Source: Shewanella sp. MR-4
Lineage (GTDB): Bacteria > Pseudomonadota > Gammaproteobacteria > Enterobacterales > Shewanellaceae
Direction of reading: 5' to 3'
Length of the DNA stretch: 64,000 bases
Assembly (NCBI RefSeq): GCF_000014685.1
Contig: NC_008321.1
Span: 1,426,001-1,490,000, forward strand
Positions 50,214 to 58,726 of this stretch are shown one piece after another (within the stretch, counting starts at the first letter, position 1; each line of letters begins with the position of its first letter). The notes beneath the pieces were generated by a model. It searched no databases. It was given only the letters and a program-made list of their open reading frames with translations, and was not told where the DNA came from. A program made the position numbers and the translations under genes.

Positions 50214-51422
50214 ATGAGACTATCAAGTGCGCAGCTCTTTAATCAAAGCATTAGTAGTGTGCTGCAAAAACAAACGGCTACGAGCAAGATTTTGGATCAG
50301 CTCAGCAGTGGCAAAAAGGTCAATACCTCAGGGGATGACCCGGTTGCGGCTTTAGGTATCGATAACCTGAATCAACGCAATGCCTTAGTCGATCAATTTA
50401 TGAAGAATATCGACTATGCCACCAATCATCTTCAACAAACAGAGAGTCAGTTAGGCCAAGCAGATACCTTAATATCCAGTATGAAAGATTTGATGTTACA
50501 GGGTTCAAACGGCAGCCAAACATCTGAGGAGCGGCAAACTATTGCCGATGATTTGCGCAAGAGCCTTGACCAGTTATTGACGATTGCGAATACCAAAGAT
50601 GAATCGGGCAATTATTTGTTTGCGGGTAATAAGACTGATACTTTGCCATTCCAATTTGATGCCAATGGCAAAATTGTCTATCAAGGTGATTCTGGTGTCC
50701 ACAGTGCCATAATCGCATCAGGTATACAGCTTAATACCAATGTCGCTGGTGATACCGCATTCATCAAATCCCCCAATGCCATGGGCGATTATAGCGTCAA
50801 TTATTTGCCATCCCAGCAAGGGGAGTTCAGTGTTACCAGTGCAAAGCTTGACGGTGTAACGCCTTCACTTTCCGACTATAAGATTAATTTTTTAGATGAT
50901 GGTGCGGGTGGTATTAATGTGGAAGTCACTGATACTGCTACCCCTGCGAATGTGATTTCAGCCGCAGCACCTTTTGATCCCTCAGCATCAATCAATTTTG
51001 ACGGCGTTAAGCTAAGCATTGAAGGTGAGCCAAAGATTGGTGACAGCTTCACCCTTCACCAAGAAGCTGAAGTGAGTATTTTCGACACCTTTAGTAAGGC
51101 TATCGACCTATTTGAAAATGGTGAACAAGTACAAACTCCTTCAGGTCAATCAGAATTGGCACAGTTATTGAATAATGTTCAGAGTGGTGTCAAACAAATC
51201 AGTCAGCAACAAGGCTTAGCAGGCAACAGTTTAAAAGTACTGGAAAAATATACTGATAAGCATACTGATGAAAAGTTGATCAACACCTCGGCGTTATCCA
51301 AGTTGGAGGATGTCGACTATGCCACTGCGATTACTGAATTTGAAAAGCAACAACTTGCGCTCAATGCGGTATCCAGTGTGTTTAGTAAAGTGGGCTCAGT
51401 ATCGTTGTTTGACTATATCTAG
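50214..51422 (+). CDS. flgL: Flagellar hook-associated protein 3, FlgL
   Basis: FlgL (HAP3) joins FlgK to the filament. The start is the ATG at 50214 (MRLSSAQLFNQSISSVLQKQ) with AGGAG upstream. The 402 residues show the flagellin-like N-terminus (LDQLSSGKKVNTSGDDPVAA) and C-terminus (LEDVDYATAITEFEKQQLAL). A CACTTTT/AAAAGTG hairpin without a U-tract follows at 51455-51470. Confidence 0.95.
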   Translation: MRLSSAQLFNQSISSVLQKQTATSKILDQLSSGKKVNTSGDDPVAALGIDNLNQRNALVDQFMKNIDYATNHLQQTESQLGQADTLISSMKDLMLQGSNGSQTSEERQTIADDLRKSLDQLLTIANTKDESGNYLFAGNKTDTLPFQFDANGKIVYQGDSGVHSAIIASGIQLNTNVAGDTAFIKSPNAMGDYSVNYLPSQQGEFSVTSAKLDGVTPSLSDYKINFLDDGAGGINVEVTDTATPANVISAAAPFDPSASINFDGVKLSIEGEPKIGDSFTLHQEAEVSIFDTFSKAIDLFENGEQVQTPSGQSELAQLLNNVQSGVKQISQQQGLAGNSLKVLEKYTDKHTDEKLINTSALSKLEDVDYATAITEFEKQQLALNAVSSVFSKVGSVSLFDYI

Positions 51423-51571
51423 AGCCCGCCTCGCCCAAAACAACAGAGTGCGCCACTTTTGTAAAAGTGTCTCTGAGTTTAATAGGGCAGGTTTTAGATA
51501 GAAATAGGCTATTGGGTTGATGATTGAGCAACTAATAGCGAGTCAATGATTAACCAATATTTAAGCATGTT

Positions 51572-51585
51572 AAGTAACGTTACTT
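51572..51585. promoter_or_regulatory. 14-bp perfect palindrome upstream of the first flagellin
   Basis: AAGTAACGTTACTT lies about 95 bp before the flaA start, in a gap where I find no convincing sigma54 or sigma28 site. It may be a regulator site or part of the leader; the function is unknown. Confidence 0.35.
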
Positions 51586-51678
51586 GTTCGCTAAGTGAAT
51601 ACGAGTGTTCCTAGGTGAAGTAACAAGATTTAGCCAGGCTTCCACGTCTTGGCACCCAACTTAGAAGAGGAATGTAAT

Positions 51679-53136
51679 ATGGCTATTTCAGTAAACACCA
51701 ACGTCACATCGATGAAGGCGCAAAACCAGTTAAATGGTGCTAACAATAGACTATCTACCTCGATGGAGCGCTTATCCTCAGGTTTGCGGATTAACAGCGC
51801 TAAAGATGATGCCGCTGGTTTACAAATTTCTAACCGTATGACTAGTCAAATCAATGGTATCGGCGTAGCCATGCGTAATGCCAACGATGGTATCTCCATT
51901 GCTCAAACCGCCGAAGGCGCGATGCAAGAATCAACCAATATTCTGCAGCGGATGCGTGATTTATCTTTACAATCTGCAAACGGTTCTAACTCTTCAGAAG
52001 ATAGAGCTGCAATGCAGAAAGAACTAAATGCGTTACAGTCTGAACTGACTCGAATTGCAGATACCACTTCTTTTGGTGGACAAAAGCTATTGGATGGCTC
52101 TTATGGAACACAATCATTTCAGGTCGGCGCACAAGCAAATGAGACTATTTCAGTTTCTTTAAAATCAGTTGCTGCAGCGGATATTGGTGCTTATAAGAGT
52201 GACGCGGCAGGTTCTAAATTTGGCGGGGATTTAGTTACAGCGGTTGCTGGCTCCAACGGTTCAGCTGGTGGCAATTTATCAATAACACAAGGTACTAAAA
52301 CCACTACATTTGCAACTGCTGCTAATGATACCGCTGCCGAGGTTGCTGGTAAAATCAATAAAGCAGGCACAGGTGTGACTGCCACGGCTCAAACAACTAT
52401 TGAAGCTAACTTGACTGAGGCTTTCGATAAAGGTTTGACCATGAAAGTTGATGATGGAAATAGTACCTCCTCATTAGATTTGACCGGTATTGGTAATAAT
52501 GATGACTTAGCTAAAGCCATAAATAACGTATCAGGTGAAACAGGTGTTAGTGCAAAACTGGAAAACGGTGTACTAACCATTACTAGCTCCAAAGGTGCTG
52601 ATATTAGCTTTAGTGATACAGCTACCGCAGGTACAGGTACGTTAACACTGAAAAATATTTCAGCGGATGGCACCTCAAGTGCAGTATCAACAATAGACGG
52701 TACAGATACGACGGTTGACAATGCAACAGCAGTGGGTTCAGTGTCATTAACTGCTTCTTCAGCCTATTCAATTAGCGGAGGTATTGCAGCCGAATTGACA
52801 ACTGAGGTGGCTGGAGTATTTGCTGGTGTGAATAGCGTGGATATTTCATCGGCAGCAGGCTCTCAGTCCGCGCTAGCCATTATTGATGGTGCGATCGCAA
52901 GCATTGATAGTTCTCGGTCTGATTTAGGTGCAGTACAAAACCGTATGAGTTTTACGATTAATAACTTAAGCAATATTCAATCTAACGTAACCGATGCTCG
53001 TAGCCGTATTCAAGATGTGGATTTTGCCTCAGAAACTGCGCAGTTAACCAAACAGCAGATTCTGTCACAAACCTCATCTGCAATGCTGGCACAGGCTAAT
53101 CAGCTCCCGCAAACAGCATTATCCCTATTGGGTTAA
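51679..53136 (+). CDS. flaA: Flagellin (first copy), long form
   Basis: A filament subunit of 485 residues with an AGAGG ribosome site. The conserved D0/D1 N-terminus is at about 1-140 ([40 protein letters not shown]), and the D1/D0 C-terminus at about 390-485 ends [12 protein letters not shown]. Between them lies a large D2/D3-like insert of roughly 240 residues with a flagellin-IN-like element ([20 protein letters not shown]). From memory, S. oneidensis flagellins are about 273 residues and lack this insert. Nucleotides 52092-52842 are identical to the second copy. The symbol follows Shewanella order and is tentative. Confidence 0.93.
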   Translation: MAISVNTNVTSMKAQNQLNGANNRLSTSMERLSSGLRINSAKDDAAGLQISNRMTSQINGIGVAMRNANDGISIAQTAEGAMQESTNILQRMRDLSLQSANGSNSSEDRAAMQKELNALQSELTRIADTTSFGGQKLLDGSYGTQSFQVGAQANETISVSLKSVAAADIGAYKSDAAGSKFGGDLVTAVAGSNGSAGGNLSITQGTKTTTFATAANDTAAEVAGKINKAGTGVTATAQTTIEANLTEAFDKGLTMKVDDGNSTSSLDLTGIGNNDDLAKAINNVSGETGVSAKLENGVLTITSSKGADISFSDTATAGTGTLTLKNISADGTSSAVSTIDGTDTTVDNATAVGSVSLTASSAYSISGGIAAELTTEVAGVFAGVNSVDISSAAGSQSALAIIDGAIASIDSSRSDLGAVQNRMSFTINNLSNIQSNVTDARSRIQDVDFASETAQLTKQQILSQTSSAMLAQANQLPQTALSLLG

Positions 53137-53190
53137 TGTAGAGTGGTATTCCTTTGTCTCGTCCTGAAATAAGTTGACACTTATTTCCAC

Positions 53191-53630
53191 CTAAAACGCC
53201 TGATGCACCTCATCGGGCGTTTTGTATTTTAAGGCCAAATGTGGCCGTCGTTGATTATAGATGGCAACCGCTTCTGCCACCCTCCAGCGTTGCGGGTTTA
53301 TGTGTTAAAAATTCCTGCTTCAATATGCCGTTTACTCACTCTGCTAAGGCATTTTGATAGCAGTCATATCCGTCTGTCATTGAGCATCTCACGCCATGTT
53401 GTGCGTGAACCGCTTGATACGCTTTTGAGCAGTATTGTATCCCTCGGTCTCAGCGGTTTACTTTTATCTTGTCGCTGCTTCAGAGCCCGTTTGTAGGCTG
53501 TTAGCCCCCGTTTGTTTTAATACGCCTGGTGACTGATTTCTAAGGTAGCGACAGCATTGAGTGACGCGGTAATCTACGTCCGTTTTTTCCTGGAGCGTTT
53601 CGCGTGTGGCTTTTTTACGACGGGTATACC
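53191..53630 (-). pseudogene. IS3-family transposase OrfB remnant
   Basis: The last residues read AEAVAIYNQRRPHLALKYKT and end HQAF*, the usual OrfB end. Further upstream a different frame reads NALAE*VNGILKQEFLTHKP, with a stop (53336-53338) where the family has Arg. Most of the DDE catalytic region is missing. No functional transposase can be made from it. Confidence 0.8.
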
Positions 53631-53965
53631 GTAGTCAGTTCTGAGTTTTCGACAATGGCTTCGAAGAATGCGACCTTCATACGGGTATCTTCAAGTTCGG
53701 CGTCGAGGGCTTTTATCTTTTGCTCGGGAGTGAGTGTGGTGGGTTTTGTTATCAACTGTCCTCGCATTGATGTAGACGGTGTTCCTTGGGACCAATCCAG
53801 TTTGCCATTTTTGCGTAACCAAACTAACACGATAGAACAACCTTGAATACCGTACTTGTCTTGAGCCTGCTTATAGGTCAGCTCGCCTTTTTCCTCTTGG
53901 TCGACAACCGCCAATTTAAACGCGAGGGAATAATCACGTTGAGTTCGTTTAATTGTTGAAGTCAT
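53615..53965 (-). CDS. IS3-family transposase OrfA
   Basis: A 116-residue OrfA with a helix-turn-helix region (DYSLAFKLAVVDQEEKGELTY, KYGIQGCSIVLVWLRKNGKL) and a C-terminal coiled-coil-like stretch (LDAELEDTRMKVAFFEAIVE), as in IS3-group OrfA. The start chosen is the ATG at 53965 with GAGAGTG upstream. The reading frame looks intact, but its partner orfB is broken, so the element should be immobile on its own. Confidence 0.8.
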   Translation of the reverse strand: MTSTIKRTQRDYSLAFKLAVVDQEEKGELTYKQAQDKYGIQGCSIVLVWLRKNGKLDWSQGTPSTSMRGQLITKPTTLTPEQKIKALDAELEDTRMKVAFFEAIVENSELTTVYPS

Positions 53966-54097
53966 TACACTCTCCAAAATCAGTTAGAAAAGTGTCAACG
54001 CTATTTAGGACGGGTCACTTACATAATAAAGATCGGAACCTATGATTATGTTTTTTTTAATATTTTTTTTAAAGCTGAAAATTTTTAAATTATTTAC

Positions 54098-54124
54098 TAA
54101 AGGTCTTTTATCCCTTGCCGTTAA
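54098..54124 (+). promoter_or_regulatory. Sigma28 (FliA) promoter of the second flagellin
   Basis: TAAA at 54098-54101, a 15-nt spacer and GCCGTTAA at 54117-54124 match the consensus, about 74 bp before the flagellin ATG. Confidence 0.82.
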
Positions 54125-54197
54125 AGTGAGTGTAGAAAATAAACCTTGCCTGACAGTACTGACAGGCACTATTCAAGTTAGGTAGAGGGCAATAATC

Positions 54198-55652
54198 ATG
54201 GCTATTTCAGTAAACACCAACGTCACCTCAATGCGTGCGCAAAACCAATTAAATGGTGCCAATTCAAAACTATCCACCTCGATGGAGCGTTTATCCTCTG
54301 GTCTGCGAATCAACAGTGCTAAAGATGATGCTGCAGGTCTGCAAATCTCTAACCGTATGACCAGCCAAGTGAATGGTATCGGGGTGGCTATGCGCAATGC
54401 CAACGATGGTATCTCCATTGCCCAAACCGCCGAAGGCGCGATGCAAGAATCAACCAATATTCTGCAGCGGATGCGTGATTTATCTTTACAATCTGCAAAC
54501 GGTTCTAACTCTTCAGAAGATAGAGCTGCAATGCAGAAAGAAGTTAATGCGTTGCAGTCAGAGCTCACTCGAATTTCAGAGACTACATCATTTGGTGGCC
54601 AAAAGTTACTGGATGGCTCTTATGGAACACAATCATTTCAGGTCGGCGCACAAGCAAATGAGACTATTTCAGTTTCTTTAAAATCAGTTGCTGCAGCGGA
54701 TATTGGTGCTTATAAGAGTGACGCGGCAGGTTCTAAATTTGGCGGGGATTTAGTTACAGCGGTTGCTGGCTCCAACGGTTCAGCTGGTGGCAATTTATCA
54801 ATAACACAAGGTACTAAAACCACTACATTTGCAACTGCTGCTAATGATACCGCTGCCGAGGTTGCTGGTAAAATCAATAAAGCAGGCACAGGTGTGACTG
54901 CCACGGCTCAAACAACTATTGAAGCTAACTTGACTGAGGCTTTCGATAAAGGTTTGACCATGAAAGTTGATGATGGAAATAGTACCTCCTCATTAGATTT
55001 GACCGGTATTGGTAATAATGATGACTTAGCTAAAGCCATAAATAACGTATCAGGTGAAACAGGTGTTAGTGCAAAACTGGAAAACGGTGTACTAACCATT
55101 ACTAGCTCCAAAGGTGCTGATATTAGCTTTAGTGATACAGCTACCGCAGGTACAGGTACGTTAACACTGAAAAATATTTCAGCGGATGGCACCTCAAGTG
55201 CAGTATCAACAATAGACGGTACAGATACGACGGTTGACAATGCAACAGCAGTGGGTTCAGTGTCATTAACTGCTTCTTCAGCCTATTCAATTAGCGGAGG
55301 TATTGCAGCCGAATTGACAACTGAGGTGGCTGGAGTATTTGCTGGTGTGAATAGCGTGGATTTATCAACTGCTTCAGGTTCTCAGTCCGCGCTGGCTATT
55401 ATTGATGGTGCCATTGCAGGAATTGATAGCCAACGTGCCGATTTAGGTGCGGTGCAAAACCGGATGAACTTTACTATCAATAACCTAAGCAATATTCAAT
55501 CTAACGTAACCGATGCTCGTAGCCGTATTCAAGATGTGGACTTTGCCTCAGAAACTGCGCAGTTAACTAAGCAGCAAATTTTGTCACAAACCTCATCTGC
55601 TATGTTGGCTCAGGCTAACCAATTACCACAAACTGCGCTTTCTTTACTCTAA
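54198..55652 (+). CDS. flaB: Flagellin (second copy), long form
   Basis: A 484-residue flagellin closely related to the first copy. The D0/D1 ends differ at scattered, largely synonymous sites and a few residues (for example [15 protein letters not shown] for [30 protein letters not shown] for [15 protein letters not shown]). The central domain (54611-55361) is identical base for base. Unlike flaA, it has a clear sigma28 promoter and its own terminator, so it is probably the late-class filament gene. The symbol is tentative. Confidence 0.94.
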   Translation: MAISVNTNVTSMRAQNQLNGANSKLSTSMERLSSGLRINSAKDDAAGLQISNRMTSQVNGIGVAMRNANDGISIAQTAEGAMQESTNILQRMRDLSLQSANGSNSSEDRAAMQKEVNALQSELTRISETTSFGGQKLLDGSYGTQSFQVGAQANETISVSLKSVAAADIGAYKSDAAGSKFGGDLVTAVAGSNGSAGGNLSITQGTKTTTFATAANDTAAEVAGKINKAGTGVTATAQTTIEANLTEAFDKGLTMKVDDGNSTSSLDLTGIGNNDDLAKAINNVSGETGVSAKLENGVLTITSSKGADISFSDTATAGTGTLTLKNISADGTSSAVSTIDGTDTTVDNATAVGSVSLTASSAYSISGGIAAELTTEVAGVFAGVNSVDLSTASGSQSALAIIDGAIAGIDSQRADLGAVQNRMNFTINNLSNIQSNVTDARSRIQDVDFASETAQLTKQQILSQTSSAMLAQANQLPQTALSLL

Positions 55653-55683
55653 TAGCATTGCGGCGTTAGTATAGTGGAGTAGA

Positions 55684-55717
55684 TTAGGGAGAGTCGGTCA
55701 CGATTCTCCCTTTTATC
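55684..55717 (+). terminator. Terminator after the second flagellin
   Basis: An 11-bp stem AGGGAGAGTCG / CGATTCTCCCT (one G-T pair) with a GTCA loop and a TTTTAT tail lies about 33 bp after the stop. Confidence 0.88.
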
Positions 55718-55790
55718 TTTAAAAGTGCTAGGTATTAGATATCAATTAATCTATCAATGGTGTAATGCCTATATCAATCATGGATTATAT

Positions 55791-55806
55791 TGGTCTAATT
55801 TTTGCC
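55791..55806 (+). promoter_or_regulatory. Sigma54-like promoter of flaG-fliD-flaI-fliS
   Basis: TGGTCT-AATTT-TTGCC keeps the essential GG and GC with the right spacing, 24 bp before the flaG start. It is a weaker match than the flgB site. Confidence 0.6.
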
Positions 55807-55830
55807 TTAGTTAATAAGCAGAGGTGAACC

Positions 55831-56223
55831 ATGGATGTTATTACAGCAAATGCACCTCATCCTATGTTGAGTAGAGATAGTCAGTTACGACCACCCTCTC
55901 AACTTAATGATGAAGGCAATCCTAAAGTTCAACGTGACACAATTATCTCTCCCACGGATGCCGTTCAAGCGGCAGAGGATGTAAAAGCCTCTGAAAATAA
56001 GGAAATTGAGCTGCAGCAGGCAGTGGACGATATTGCAACTAGCATGGACTTTATTCAAAAGGGCTTGGCCTTTAAGATTGATAAAGAGCTGGGCGAACCT
56101 GTTGTGAGGGTGATTGATATCTCAACAGGAGATTTAATTCGGCAAATTCCTAATGAGGAAGCGCTCGAAATTGCTAAAAAGTTAAATGAGGTCACTGGAC
56201 TGTTGATGAAAACAGAGGTGTAG
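55831..56223 (+). CDS. flaG: Flagellar protein FlaG
   Basis: FlaG is a small protein of polar-flagellum loci; it affects filament length in some species. The 130 residues have a variable Pro- and Gln-rich N-terminus and the FlaG domain at about 55-125 (ATSMDFIQKGLAFKIDKELG, VVRVIDISTGDLIRQIPNEE). It is followed 40 bp later by fliD, the usual neighbour. Confidence 0.92.
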   Translation: MDVITANAPHPMLSRDSQLRPPSQLNDEGNPKVQRDTIISPTDAVQAAEDVKASENKEIELQQAVDDIATSMDFIQKGLAFKIDKELGEPVVRVIDISTGDLIRQIPNEEALEIAKKLNEVTGLLMKTEV

Positions 56224-56263
56224 GGTGGCTTGAGTTATGGATTTAAAATAAGTTGAGGTTTTT

Positions 56264-57631
56264 ATGGGCTTAACATCGGTTGGTATTGGTTCTGGCATGG
56301 ATATCGGTGGCATAGTCACAGCGTTAGTGAATGCTGAAAGTGCCGGTAAAATTGCTAAGTTTGATGTCAATGAAGGTAAGCTTAATGCGCAAATTTCGGG
56401 TATTGGCGCATTAAAAAGTGCCATGTCTGAATTTAACGATAAATTAAAAACGCTCGCTAAGGCCGAAACCTTTGGTAGTCAAAAGGTTGTGACTTCCTCA
56501 AAAGATTATCTCTCTGCCACTGTAGATAAAACCGCGGTTTCTGGCACTTATCAAATTAAAGTCGAGCAATTGGCTCAAAGCCAGAAAGTCGGCACAGCTG
56601 TAGCTACAGATACAACCTCACCGATAGGTGAAGGAGCTTTATCCATTAAGGTGGGAAGTGGAACAGCTTTTAATATTGATGTCTCCGCTACTGACTCCCT
56701 AACCGATATTATGAATAAGATTAATAAATCTGATGATAATACCGATGTTACTGCCACCATAGTAAATGGGGAGCTGGGGCCTCAGCTGGTGTTAGGTTCC
56801 AAGAAGACTGGTGAGGATAACCAGATTTCAGTAACTGCAACGGATAGCGGAGCGGGTACTGGTTTGTCAGATACCTTTACGATGAGTGAAGTCACGCCCG
56901 CCAAAAACGCAATAGTGTATGTCGATGGCGTAAAGGTGGTTTCAGACTCCAATACACTTGATAAGGCCATTACTGGCGTTTCATTAACCTTAACCGCCGC
57001 CGATGTAGATAAAACGACAACAATGACCGTGAGTAAAGATACGGCGAAAACGAAAACTGCGATAGAGGGGTTTGTTGAGTCCTATAACAGTTTGATGACC
57101 ACAATTCAGAACCTCACTAAATATGATGCCGATACAAAGCAGGCTGGGATATTACAAGGTGATGCCTTACCCCGTAGCATTCAGAGCCAATTACGTACTA
57201 TGGTTTCAAGCGAGTTTGATACTTCAGACGGAAAACAGGTGCTCGCAAATTTAGGGATAAAAACGACTCGTGAAGGATTGTTGGAAATTGATTCGACTAA
57301 ATTAACTGAGTCATTGAAAAATGACAAGGGGACAATTAGCGAGTTATTTACCTCTGAGAATACGGGACTTTCGGCGAAAATGTCTGGTTTGGTAGATACT
57401 TATATAAAATCTGGCGGTATTATCGATGGGCGGGATAATTCCCTTGATGAACAACTCGCCCGTATTGCCGATAGTCGAGAGCAGCTAAGCACTCGGATGG
57501 CCGCTTACAGCGATCGCTTATATAAGCAATTTAATGCTATGGATTTGGTTGTGGCAAATCTGAACTCTCAATCCAGCATGTTGTTATCACGTTTAGATTC
57601 ATTGCCTGGTGTTGTTCGACAGAATAAATAG
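56264..57631 (+). CDS. fliD: Flagellar filament cap protein FliD (HAP2)
   Basis: FliD forms the cap under which flagellin folds. The 455 residues begin with the FliD_N signature (MGLTSVGIGSGMDIGGIVTA LV region). A flagellin-IN element follows (SATDSLTDIMNKINKSDDNT), and the FliD_C coiled-coil ends with LVVANLNSQSSMLLSRLDSL. The length is standard. It is in one operon with flaG, flaI and fliS. Confidence 0.95.
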   Translation: MGLTSVGIGSGMDIGGIVTALVNAESAGKIAKFDVNEGKLNAQISGIGALKSAMSEFNDKLKTLAKAETFGSQKVVTSSKDYLSATVDKTAVSGTYQIKVEQLAQSQKVGTAVATDTTSPIGEGALSIKVGSGTAFNIDVSATDSLTDIMNKINKSDDNTDVTATIVNGELGPQLVLGSKKTGEDNQISVTATDSGAGTGLSDTFTMSEVTPAKNAIVYVDGVKVVSDSNTLDKAITGVSLTLTAADVDKTTTMTVSKDTAKTKTAIEGFVESYNSLMTTIQNLTKYDADTKQAGILQGDALPRSIQSQLRTMVSSEFDTSDGKQVLANLGIKTTREGLLEIDSTKLTESLKNDKGTISELFTSENTGLSAKMSGLVDTYIKSGGIIDGRDNSLDEQLARIADSREQLSTRMAAYSDRLYKQFNAMDLVVANLNSQSSMLLSRLDSLPGVVRQNK

Positions 57632-57688
57632 GATAAGACAGAATCTTGGCAGTTCATCCGTTTGTGAATGAGAAGGCAGAGAAATAGC

Positions 57689-58021
57689 GTGAATAATCTT
57701 ATTTTGCAAATAGCAGATGTTAACGATAATCTATTGTTAGTATTGGATAAAATTGGATTTGAAAAAGCGGAGAGTGAGAGTTTTTATATTTTGGTATCAG
57801 AATTGCAGAGTCTTGTTGAAAAGCGTGAAGTATATTTGAAAACCTTGGTCGCAAATAATGACTTTAAAGACCAACAGTACTTAGTTGAGCAACTCAATTT
57901 GAGCCAAACTTTTACTGAACGGGCAATGAGAGTAATGGAGGATTGTCGTGCTCTTATTCAGGTGGATAATAATGCTAAGCGTTATATAAAGGCATATAAA
58001 GCAATAGAATCAAATAGGTAG
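57689..58021 (+). CDS. flaI: FlaI / FliT-like flagellar protein
   Basis: A helical protein of about 110 residues between fliD and fliS, where polar-flagellum loci carry flaI and enterobacteria carry fliT (a FliD chaperone). Sequence conservation is low; the assignment rests on position, size and the predicted all-helical character (SFYILVSELQSLVEKREVYL; RAMRVMEDCRALIQVDNNAK). The GTG at 57689 is chosen because AGAG precedes it; an ATG seven codons upstream (57668) lacks any ribosome site. The symbol is tentative. Confidence 0.7.
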   Translation: MNNLILQIADVNDNLLLVLDKIGFEKAESESFYILVSELQSLVEKREVYLKTLVANNDFKDQQYLVEQLNLSQTFTERAMRVMEDCRALIQVDNNAKRYIKAYKAIESNR

Positions 58022-58027
58022 GTATTT

Positions 58028-58429
58028 ATGCGTGGTTCAATGCAATCATATCGAAAAGTCTCAGTGGAAAGCGATCTAGGCGTTGCTTCTCCTCATCGCA
58101 TTATTCAAATGTTATTTGCGGGTGCATTGGAACGTTTAGCTCAAGCAAAATGCGCTATTGAACAGGGTAATATTGCTCAACGTGGTCTTTTTCTCGGTAA
58201 AGCCATCGGTATTGTCTCCGGGTTAAACAGCAGCTTAAATATGGATGCTGAAGGTGACGTTGCTACAAACTTAACAAGATTGTATGACTATATGCTGCGA
58301 AGAATGTCTGAGGCGAACATCAACAATGATGTGCAGGCGATTGATGAAGTTGTGGCTATTTTAAAGACCATCAAAGAAGGTTGGGATGCTATTCCTGCGG
58401 ATAAACACAATATCACATCTCATACATAA
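58028..58429 (+). CDS. fliS: Flagellar export chaperone FliS
   Basis: FliS binds the flagellin C-terminus in the cytoplasm to prevent early polymerisation. The 133 residues show the FliS core (SPHRIIQMLFAGALERLAQA, the central KAIGIVSGLNSSLNMDAEGD, YDYMLRRMSEANINNDVQAI). It lies 6 bp after flaI, is the last gene of its operon and is followed by a terminator. Confidence 0.95.
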   Translation: MRGSMQSYRKVSVESDLGVASPHRIIQMLFAGALERLAQAKCAIEQGNIAQRGLFLGKAIGIVSGLNSSLNMDAEGDVATNLTRLYDYMLRRMSEANINNDVQAIDEVVAILKTIKEGWDAIPADKHNITSHT

Positions 58430-58456
58430 GCTCGTTAATTGTGTTATAGATCAACA

Positions 58457-58489
58457 GGAAAAAGGACGCACCGAGTGCGTCTTTTTTTT
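58457..58489 (+). terminator. Terminator after fliS
   Basis: A GACGCA / TGCGTC stem with a CCGAG loop is flanked by an A-tract and a run of eight Ts, about 35 bp after fliS. The following 240 bp to flrA include a CATCAC/GTGATG inverted repeat (58610-58625) and no recognisable sigma54 site. Confidence 0.85.
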
Positions 58490-58726
58490 GGCTTTCGTCA
58501 ATTTATTGACATAATTAACTAGAATCATGGGATAAATGAACTAAAATCAATTCAGTTTGGCATAATCCGCATTCGAAGCTTGCTTCTCGACTGCTGATAA
58601 TACAATATTCATCACAGTAGTGATGGTGGCACAGATTGTTACATTGAATTTGTTAAGCTTTTACAGCAACTAATCATAAATAATTAATGCGAATTGATAC
58701 CTAATTAGCGCTTTACGGCCTACTGA

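Larger units (their letters stand above)
53155..54017. mobile_element. Decayed IS3-family insertion sequence between the flagellin genes
   Basis: The ends are related inverted repeats (left TGTCTCGTCCTGAAATAAGT; right, read inward, TGACCCGTCCTAAATAGCGT, both continuing TGACACTT), flanked by a 3-bp direct repeat CTT (53152-53154 and 54018-54020), typical of the IS3 family. It is about 860 bp, shorter than the roughly 1.2-1.3 kb expected. The loss falls in orfB, which also has a frameshift and a stop. It lies 18 bp after the flaA stop. Confidence 0.85.

Noticed and set aside
51571..51597. TAAG-N15-GCTAAGTG as a sigma28 promoter of the first flagellin
   Set aside because: Spacing is right, but only three of eight -10 positions match GCCGATAA.
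51652..51667. TGGCAC-CCAAC-TTAGA as a sigma54 promoter of the first flagellin
   Set aside because: The essential -12 GC is missing, and transcription would start at or past the ribosome site.
52389..52721. 110-codon - strand ORF inside the first flagellin, repeated identically at 54908-55240
   Set aside because: It is a shadow of the flagellin coding strand. Its duplication only reflects the identical tract.
53239..53496. 85-codon + strand ORF in the intergenic region between flagellins
   Set aside because: It is the antisense of the decayed OrfB and has no independent support.
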